Below, one piece after another: positions 6,540 through 11,243 of a stretch of 11,243 bases of DNA (positions within the stretch are counted from its first letter, which is position 1; the number at the start of each line of letters is the position of its first letter). A program made the translations under genes and the position numbers. The stretch covers positions 1 to 11,243 of the forward strand of contig JAOAES010000140.1 of NCBI GenBank assembly GCA_026416655.1. Direction: 5' to 3'. This DNA comes from Fimbriimonadales bacterium. GTDB lineage: Bacteria; Armatimonadota; Fimbriimonadia; Fimbriimonadales; GBS-DC. The notes beneath the pieces are model-generated. The model did no database searches, had not been told where the DNA came from, and saw nothing but the letters and a program-made list of their open reading frames with translations.

Positions 6540-7334
6540 ATGAAAATGCGAATGGTATGGCTGGTGGGCTTGGCGCTGACCGTTGCGCTGAGCGGTGCGC
6601 AGACAGGTGGGCGCACTCAGCGCGGCTCGAAACAGCAGGATGACGGGCGCGTCCCGATTGCGCAGGCAGCGCAGGAAGTCGCTCAGAAGTTCAAAGTGCA
6701 AATCATCGTGGATCCCACGCTGACGGCGCGCGTGACCCCAACGCAGGCGGATACGCTGGAGAAAGCCCTCGATGAGCTGGTTGCCAACGCGCGTGATGTG
6801 GTCTGGCGCAAGGTGTATACCAACAAGGTGCTGGGCATGGAGCCGACCCCAGAGCAGATTTTGAGCGCGACGCGCGCGCTGCTCACCATCGAACTCGGCG
6901 GTGTCATGGTGGTAAACCCACGCACGGCGACACTGAACTCGTTCGTGGCGAACTATCCCGCGCCCTCGAATCTGGAGGCGACGCTGGAGCAGATGCAACC
7001 GCCGTTCAGTGCAAAGCCTGTCTACGTGATTTTGAACCCGCGCCCGCAGCAGATGGCGTTGCGCGGCACGCCTTCCGAACAGTTCGCCCAGCTCCAGCAA
7101 CAACTTTTCGAACTGCTCGCCAAAATGAGTCCCGAAGAGCGCAGCCAGGCGTTGCGCGCGGGCATGAGTATGTGGATGAACGCCGACCCCGCCCTGCGCA
7201 ACCAGATGATTCTGGAAGGGATGCGCATGTCGTTCGAATACTGGCAGTCCCTCTCGCCCGAACAGCAGCGCGAGATGATGGAGCTGGGACGCAAGTTCTT
7301 CGAACAGTATATGGGCGGCGGTTCAGGCTACTGA
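6540..7334 (+). CDS. Exported protein with secretin/STN-like N-terminal region, unknown function
   Basis: This is a 264-residue protein with a Sec signal peptide: a basic start, hydrophobic core at 6-19 and likely cleavage after SGA at residue 20. There is no lipobox and no cysteine. Residues about 37-95 (VPIAQAAQEVAQKFKVQIIVDPTL... then a VTPTQADTLEKALDELV-type helix) resemble the short STN/N0 domain at the front of secretins and TonB receptors. No secretin beta-barrel follows. The middle (96-170) is mixed strand and helix and I do not recognise it. The C-terminal third (178-258) is helical, Gln/Met/Arg-rich, and holds two related units, MSPEERSQALRAGMSMWM and LSPEQQREMMELGRKF. A GGAGG at 6532-6536 lies 3 nt from the first ATG and 9 nt from the ATG at 6546, so the true start may be two codons inside. 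It is transcribed divergently from pilB, which suggests, without proving, a link to the pilus in the periplasm. Confidence 0.85.
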   Translation: MKMRMVWLVGLALTVALSGAQTGGRTQRGSKQQDDGRVPIAQAAQEVAQKFKVQIIVDPTLTARVTPTQADTLEKALDELVANARDVVWRKVYTNKVLGMEPTPEQILSATRALLTIELGGVMVVNPRTATLNSFVANYPAPSNLEATLEQMQPPFSAKPVYVILNPRPQQMALRGTPSEQFAQLQQQLFELLAKMSPEERSQALRAGMSMWMNADPALRNQMILEGMRMSFEYWQSLSPEQQREMMELGRKFFEQYMGGGSGY

Positions 7335-7362
7335 GTCCGTCTGACGCCCGTTGAAAATCGTG

Positions 7363-7429
7363 GGCAGGAACGCTGGTGGCACGACGGCGTCCTTCGTTAG
7401 GGCGTCATGAAACCAGCCTGTGTCCTGCC
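7363..7429. other. Long imperfect hairpin in the convergent spacer, possible terminator
   Basis: The 125-bp gap between the two convergent genes contains nested inverted repeats. GGCAGGA (7363-7369) pairs with TCCTGCC (7423-7429), and GCTGGT (7372-7377) with ACCAGC (7412-7417), with a 2/5-nt bulge between them. Inside, GACG (7383-7386) pairs with CGTC (7403-7406). The structure could fold in transcripts from either side. There is no T-run on either strand, so it is not a classical intrinsic terminator. A Rho-assisted terminator, 3'-end stabiliser or small RNA is possible. Confidence 0.35.
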
Positions 7430-7459
7430 TACGCGACGGAGTCTGTGCTGGGCGGAGCT

Positions 7460-8284
7460 TTAACTTTGGAACACCGCCCGCAGCGCATCGGCGATGTGGC
7501 GCAAGCCGAGTTCGGGGAACAGGCGATAGCCGCTCACTTCCGCCGTGATGTAGCCCCGATAGCCTATCGCCTCCAGCGCGGCGCGCACGGCGAGCCATGG
7601 CACATCGCCCTGCAACGGGTTCGCAAAGCCCTGAATGTTGCCGATGTCGCCCCGAAAATCCTTCACATGCACGCGCTTGATACGCCCGCCCAGAATGGCG
7701 ATCCAGTGCTGGGGGTAGCCGTAGGCGAGGATGTTGCCCGCGTCGAAGTAGACGCCGACATACGGGCTGCCGAGCGAGTCGATCAGGTCGCGCATCTCCA
7801 GCGGGCTGAGCAGGAAGCGGTTCCACACATTCTCAATCGCGATGCTCACCTTGCGCCGTTCGGCTTCGGGGGCGAGCTGTTGCAGGGCGGTCTTGGCGCG
7901 TTCGTAGGCGAGGTCGTAGGGCGTTTCGGGGTTCACCACGCCAGGCACGACGAGAATCGCGTCCACGCCCATCGCCTGCGCGAGGCGCAACTGCTGGCGG
8001 CAGAGCTCGAGGGACTCCTCGCGCACTTTGGGGTCGGGGTGCGTAAACGGCTTTTGCCAGTAGACGCCTGTGGAGAGCGCACTCAGCTCCACGCCGAGCG
8101 CGTCCGCCTCGCGCCGAAGGGCTTGGGCGTCGGCGTCGCTTGTGGCGGGGCTGAGCGCGCCCTCAAAGTCCATGTTGAACTCGATAGAGTCAAAGCCCGA
8201 CTCTTTGGCGACGCGCAGGCAGGTTTTGGCGTCCCAATCGCCGGGCATTGTCCAGCGGTTGATGCCGATTTTGAAGGTGGGCAT
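7460..8284 (-). CDS. Sugar phosphate isomerase/epimerase (AP endonuclease family 2 TIM barrel)
   Basis: This 274-residue cytoplasmic protein matches the xylose isomerase-like TIM barrel superfamily, which includes sugar 3-epimerases such as UlaE and tagatose epimerase, and inosose dehydratase (IolE). The N-terminus (FKIGINRWTMP, then ESGFDSIEF) is the standard first barrel strand and helix. The four expected metal ligands can be placed: E151 in IAIENVWN, D181 in VYFDAGN, H206 in RVHVKDF and E249 in ITAEVSGY. VHVKD, and the D of VYFDAGN, are family hallmarks. Length is normal. The exact substrate cannot be read from sequence, and many relatives carry only this general name. There is no clear Shine-Dalgarno before the ATG. 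The gap to the WD40 gene upstream is 47 bp on the same strand with no terminator seen, so it may be read from that promoter. It ends in the convergent hairpin spacer. Confidence 0.92.
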   Translation of the reverse strand: MPTFKIGINRWTMPGDWDAKTCLRVAKESGFDSIEFNMDFEGALSPATSDADAQALRREADALGVELSALSTGVYWQKPFTHPDPKVREESLELCRQQLRLAQAMGVDAILVVPGVVNPETPYDLAYERAKTALQQLAPEAERRKVSIAIENVWNRFLLSPLEMRDLIDSLGSPYVGVYFDAGNILAYGYPQHWIAILGGRIKRVHVKDFRGDIGNIQGFANPLQGDVPWLAVRAALEAIGYRGYITAEVSGYRLFPELGLRHIADALRAVFQS

Positions 8285-8331
8285 ACGAGTTATTTACGCG
8301 GGCGACGACGAGATTCCTGTCGTTTTTAGCG

Positions 8332-10437
8332 TCAGCATCCCGCGCCCCAGTTGGAAAGCACGATTAGCAGATCGGCGTCGTCGACAATCCCGTCGCGATT
8401 GGCGTCGCCTCGTACGCCTCCACCAGACAGTCCATAGTGAAACAGCACGATCAACAGGTCGGCGTCGTCTACACAGCCATCGCGGTTCAGATCGCCCTCA
8501 GGAGGAGGGGTATAGAAGGGGTTGCGCGCCAGCACTAAAGTCGAGTCGATTCGCCCATAGGCGAAGAACATGCCGCTCGGCGCGACCTGCAAGCTCAAGA
8601 CGCCGTAGCCCATCTCGTCGTTGTAGAGTTGCGACAACGCGCCGTCAGCGACTCGCCACACTCGAATTGTGCGGTCACGGCTGCCCGAAAACAGGTAGTT
8701 CCCATCTGGTGAGAACGCTACCTGATACACTTCTTCCCTATGCCCCCTCAAAGTAAATCGGGGCTGTCCATCCGCGACGTGCCAGAGGCGCACCGTACGG
8801 TCGTAATACGCGCCGCTGGAAGCCAGCATCGTCCCGTCAGGCGAGAAAGCGACGGATAGAACCCCGTCCGTATGTCCTAAAAGGGTACGGACCAGCGCGC
8901 CCGTAGCCACATTCCACAGTCGGACGTTCCCGTATCTGTCGCCCGAAGCCAGGTACTGTCCATCAGGAGAAAAAGCGAGGGTTAGTGTGCCGTTCGTGTT
9001 CACGGCGCGGATGAGTTGTCCATCTGAAACGCGCGTGAACTTAATCATATTATCGCTTGCAGAGGCGAGCATCTGCCCATCGGGCGAGAACGCTAACGAC
9101 TCGACAGGTCCGATGTGGGTTGTCAGTATCCCCAAGAACTGCCAATCGGCGACGCGCCAGAGGCGCACGGTGCGGTCTGCACCTCCCGAAGCCAAGTAGC
9201 GTCCATCAGGTGAGAACGTAACGGCGTAGATGTCTCCCCCATGCCCGGTGAGCGTCTGGAGCAATTCGCCGTCGGTCGTGCGTCGTACTTTGATTTCGTC
9301 GTTGTAGTCGCCTGAGACCACATACTGTTCGTCAGGTGAGAAGGTTAGGGTGTGGATGCGTTGGGTGTAATTAGAGAGCGTACGCAGTTGTCCGTCGGCG
9401 AGCCGCCAGAGCTTGAGCGTGCGGTCATCAAATCCACCGCCAGAGGCTATTAGATCCCCCGTAGGCGATAAAGCGGCGGCGGAAACGACATCGCCGTGCG
9501 CCGTAATGACGCGCTCCGAAACGCCTTCGTTCACTCGCCACACGCGGAGGGTGCGGTCATGGCTCCCTGACACCACACGCTGTCCATCAGGAGTAAACGC
9601 CAGCGCAATTACCCAGCGGCTATGCCCGGAAAGCGTAGAGTGAATCTGTCCTGTTGCGACACGCCAGAGGCGAATATCGCCGCTTGAGTGCCCTGATGCG
9701 AGGTACTGACTGTCGGGGGAGAATGCTACCGACAGGACATAGTTTTCATCTGCAGTCAGCGTGCTTATTAGTTGCCAGTTCGACACGTGCCACAACCTGA
9801 TAGTGTAATCCCAGCCGGCGCTGGCAAGAAACTGTCCATTAGGCGAGAACGCGACTGCAAACACGCGATCCTGATGCGCGGTAAGGGTGCGAAGGCGCCC
9901 CCCAGTAGACACATTCCAGACGCGCACATCGTTGCTGGCTGTCGCAAGGCGTTGTCCGTCGGGGGAAAAGGCTATCGAGTAGATATCATCTGTGTGTCCC
10001 GTGGCAATTGTGCGCACCAGTTGCCCGTCTGACAACCGCCACATACGCACCGTGCGATCCGCCGACCCCGCAGCGAGCAGTTGACCGTTGGGGGAAAACG
10101 CTACGGAACTTGGCCACTCGTCTAACGAAAACGTGCGTATGAGCGCGCCATCCGCGACGCGCCAGATCTTCACAGTGCGGTCCTCGATGTAGCCGCCGCA
10201 CGACGCCAAGTACTGCCCATCTGGGGAGAAGGCAACCGCGGTAATCCATGAATTATGTCCACCGCGCATCCACAGCACATCAGGACGCCCCTGAGCAAGG
10301 AGCGGGTTCGGCGCGAACACCAGGCAGAGTAGTATTACAAGAGTCTGCGCCCACAGCATCGTCGAGGTTCCCTTTCGTAGTCGGAGAGAACCATCGCCTC
10401 TGAAAACGGTTTCCCCAGTTCCTAAGCTGCCACTCAT
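8332..10437 (-). CDS. Exported two-propeller WD40 repeat protein with C-terminal dockerin-like module
   Basis: This 701-residue protein has no enzymatic motif. It begins with a long polar n-region (1-26, ending RLRKGTST), a hydrophobic core (LWAQTLVILLCLVFA, about 27-43) and probable signal cleavage near LLAQ (49). Residues about 59-641 hold 14 WD40 units of the type AFSPDGQYLASG...DRTVRLWRVADG; the last is degenerate. Fourteen units fit two seven-bladed beta-propellers. The C-terminus (647-701) has two calcium-loop units, GDLNRDGCVDDADLLIVL and DANRDGIVDDADLLIVL, as in type I dockerins; the last residue is a cysteine. A still longer frame opens at 10458, but the ATG at 10437 is chosen because AGGAGG (minus strand of 10444-10449) is 6 nt upstream. 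The ATG at 10359, directly before the hydrophobic core, is an alternative with a poorer site. The protein should act outside the cytoplasmic membrane as a binding or scaffold surface. Partner and cargo are unknown. Confidence 0.9.
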   Translation of the reverse strand: MSGSLGTGETVFRGDGSLRLRKGTSTMLWAQTLVILLCLVFAPNPLLAQGRPDVLWMRGGHNSWITAVAFSPDGQYLASCGGYIEDRTVKIWRVADGALIRTFSLDEWPSSVAFSPNGQLLAAGSADRTVRMWRLSDGQLVRTIATGHTDDIYSIAFSPDGQRLATASNDVRVWNVSTGGRLRTLTAHQDRVFAVAFSPNGQFLASAGWDYTIRLWHVSNWQLISTLTADENYVLSVAFSPDSQYLASGHSSGDIRLWRVATGQIHSTLSGHSRWVIALAFTPDGQRVVSGSHDRTLRVWRVNEGVSERVITAHGDVVSAAALSPTGDLIASGGGFDDRTLKLWRLADGQLRTLSNYTQRIHTLTFSPDEQYVVSGDYNDEIKVRRTTDGELLQTLTGHGGDIYAVTFSPDGRYLASGGADRTVRLWRVADWQFLGILTTHIGPVESLAFSPDGQMLASASDNMIKFTRVSDGQLIRAVNTNGTLTLAFSPDGQYLASGDRYGNVRLWNVATGALVRTLLGHTDGVLSVAFSPDGTMLASSGAYYDRTVRLWHVADGQPRFTLRGHREEVYQVAFSPDGNYLFSGSRDRTIRVWRVADGALSQLYNDEMGYGVLSLQVAPSGMFFAYGRIDSTLVLARNPFYTPPPEGDLNRDGCVDDADLLIVLFHYGLSGGGVRGDANRDGIVDDADLLIVLSNWGAGC
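8335..8499 (-). other. Dockerin-like calcium-binding domain of the WD40 protein
   Basis: Two EF-hand-type loops without the leading helix (DLNRDGCVDDADLLIVL and DANRDGIVDDADLLIVL) are joined by a Gly-rich turn. Asp/Asn at loop positions 1, 3, 5, 9 and 12 fit calcium binding, as in type I dockerins. One cysteine sits in the first loop and another is the terminal residue, spaced to allow a disulfide. I associate this motif with secreted proteins of Armatimonadota; in cellulosome bacteria dockerins bind cohesins. Confidence 0.75.
8515..10263 (-). repeat. WD40 repeat tract, 14 tandem units
   Basis: About 14 units of 38-45 codons encode the pattern [GA]H..V..[VIL]AFSPDGQ.LASG..D.T[VI]R[LV]W[RH]V..G. 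The units have diverged at the DNA level, with only short shared blocks around the GCCAGAGGCGCAC and CCATC(A/T)GG(T/A/C)GAGAA stretches of the plus strand. This argues for old duplication rather than recent expansion. Units 2, 8, 10 and 11 lack the conserved GH, and unit 14 is degenerate and may be the closing blade. Confidence 0.85.
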
Positions 10438-10443
10438 CCTGTT

Positions 10444-10498
10444 CCTCCTATCGTTCAAGATACCGATGGAGTACCCTTCGCCACGCGCTTATATTATA
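10444..10498 (-). promoter_or_regulatory. Promoter -10 and ribosome binding site of the WD40-dockerin gene
   Basis: The minus strand has a perfect TATAAT at 10493-10498, predicting a start near 10486. AGGAGG at 10444-10449 lies 6 nt before the ATG at 10437, giving a leader of about 49 nt. No consensus -35 is present; the place where it should lie is next to the palindrome at 10500-10517. Confidence 0.6.
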
Positions 10499-10499
10499 G

Positions 10500-10517
10500 C
10501 CCAAGAAATTTCTGGGG
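10500..10517. promoter_or_regulatory. 18-bp near-perfect palindrome just upstream of the -10 box, candidate operator
   Basis: CCCAAGAAA (10500-10508) is followed directly by TTTCTGGGG (10509-10517). The two halves are reverse complements except at one pair. With no loop it is a poor hairpin, so DNA binding by a dimeric regulator is more likely than termination. It fills the spacer and reaches the -35 position of the WD40 gene's promoter. It also lies 7 bp beyond the deoB stop codon. Confidence 0.4.
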
Positions 10518-10523
10518 TATTCT

Positions 10524-11243
10524 CTATCTCGGCAGGAATGGCGTACCCTCAGATAAGATAATGTTCCAAAGTGCGCCCACGGTCGCGCCGAGGTCGGCAA
10601 GCGTTTGGCGCACGCCCAAGTTTACCCCCTCCGCGACGGCGGGGCTATAAAGTAGCAAGGGCAGATACTCGCGCGAGTGGTCGGTGCTGGGCGTGGTGGG
10701 GTCGTTGCCGTGGTCGGCGGTCAGGATGAGCAGGTCGGTGGGGCGCAGATGGCTCAGCAGGTCGCGGAGCATTTCGTCGAACGCGGCGAGCGCGCGGGCG
10801 AAGCCCTGCGGGTCGTTGCGATGCCCGTAGAGCATATCGAAGTCCTCGAAGTTGGCGAAGAGGAACGCGCAGTCGCTCTGCAGGGCGCGCAGCAGGGCGT
10901 CGTAGTGGTCGGGGTTGCTCTGCGTGCGCTCGGCATGCCGAAAGCCACGATACACGAACAGCTCAGGCACGACGCCAATCCCATAGACGCCAATCCCCCG
11001 CTCCGCCAGCGCGTCGATGAGGTTGTAGGGCGGGGGCAGGGGGAAATCGCGGCGGTTCTCGGTGCGCTTGAAGGTCTCCGGGCTGTCGCCGATGAACGGG
11101 CGGGCGATGACGCGCTGCACATGGTGCGGGGGCTGTAGCAGTTCCCGCGCGATTTCGCACATCCGATAGAGTTCGTCCAGCGGGATGACCGCCTCGTGCG
11201 CCGCGATTTGGAACACGCTGTCCGCGCTGGTGTAGACGATGGG
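10524..11243 (-). CDS. deoB: Phosphopentomutase, C-terminal part (5' end outside window)
   Basis: Phosphopentomutase interconverts ribose (or deoxyribose) 1-phosphate and 5-phosphate in nucleoside salvage and catabolism. The frame stays open to the window edge and reads PIVYTSADSVFQIAAHEAVIP, a classic DeoB segment, so 239 residues of a usual ~390 are seen. The metal site of the alkaline phosphatase-like core can be traced. FDMLYGH supplies Asp and His (fragment residues 136 and 141), TADHGNDPT supplies Asp-His (177, 178), and TDHSREY supplies His (189). Spacing equals that of the Bacillus cereus enzyme (D286/H291/D327/H328/H339). The N-terminal metal Asp and catalytic Thr lie outside the window. 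The usual GKI.DIF.GRG substrate loop reads GVVPELFVYRG here, so this is a divergent member. The gene ends 87 bp before the WD40 start, which has its own promoter. Confidence 0.93.
   Translation of the reverse strand, partial: PIVYTSADSVFQIAAHEAVIPLDELYRMCEIARELLQPPHHVQRVIARPFIGDSPETFKRTENRRDFPLPPPYNLIDALAERGIGVYGIGVVPELFVYRGFRHAERTQSNPDHYDALLRALQSDCAFLFANFEDFDMLYGHRNDPQGFARALAAFDEMLRDLLSHLRPTDLLILTADHGNDPTTPSTDHSREYLPLLLYSPAVAEGVNLGVRQTLADLGATVGALWNIILSEGTPFLPR

Noticed and set aside
7376..8329. A 317-codon open frame on the plus strand opposite the sugar isomerase
   Set aside because: It covers the whole isomerase in antisense. The minus-strand protein has intact metal ligands and a family fold, and the plus-strand one has none.
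8285..8331. Possible separate promoter for the sugar isomerase (TAAATA just before the ATG)
   Set aside because: Only three of six bases match the -10 consensus and no -35 is seen. Read-through from the WD40 gene is a simpler explanation.
8332..10437. WD40 tract as a recent repeat expansion or recombination hotspot
   Set aside because: The units are well diverged at the DNA level with only short shared words, so they are old coding repeats.
1..11243. CRISPR array, tRNA, IS element or prophage segment
   Set aside because: No regularly spaced direct repeats, cloverleaf-like RNA, transposase motifs or terminal inverted repeats were seen anywhere in the window.

Overview
The window comes from a bacterial chromosome with fairly high G+C (roughly 60% by eye). 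It has TATAAT-type -10 boxes and GGAGG-type ribosome binding sites. The best taxonomic clue is the C-terminus of the WD40 protein. It carries a dockerin-like pair of calcium loops built on 'DDADLLIVL', with cysteines at matched places, and I associate this style with Armatimonadota. A complete type IV pilus motor block and a DeoB-type phosphopentomutase fit that phylum but do not prove it. No rRNA, tRNA, CRISPR array, IS element or prophage gene is visible, and no gene-free stretch exceeds 300 bases.

Layout, left to right. (1) Positions 1-92, minus: the N-terminus of a TatA/TatB Sec-independent export protein, cut by the window edge. Its promoter diverges from that of (2), a two-gene plus-strand cassette at 233-1104: a small coiled-coil protein overlapping by ATGA a CxxC-type HNH endonuclease. 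(3) Positions 1128-6413, minus: a tight pilB-pilT-pilC-pilD operon. It encodes the extension ATPase, the retraction ATPase, the inner-membrane platform protein and the prepilin peptidase. No pilin, pilMNOP or secretin gene lies in the window. (4) Positions 6540-7334, plus: an exported protein with a secretin/STN-like N-terminal region, transcribed divergently from pilB out of a shared 126-bp promoter region. (5) Positions 7335-7459: a convergent spacer with a long imperfect hairpin. (6) Positions 7460-8284, minus: a TIM-barrel sugar phosphate isomerase/epimerase. (7) Positions 8332-10437, minus: an exported protein with 14 WD40 repeats (enough for two seven-bladed propellers) and a C-terminal dockerin-like module. 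(8) Positions 10524-11243, minus: the C-terminal ~60% of phosphopentomutase (deoB), cut by the right edge.

How the genes fit together. The pil block is one functional unit: PilD processes prepilins, PilB and PilT power extension and retraction, and PilC couples them to the pilus. The divergent STN-like protein may be an accessory periplasmic component, but this rests on position and weak fold resemblance only. The HNH cassette, the isomerase, the WD40-dockerin protein and DeoB appear unrelated to it. I see no clear multi-gene novel system. The leads most worth following are the coiled-coil/HNH pair, the STN-like protein facing pilB, and the two-propeller dockerin protein with a palindrome in its promoter.
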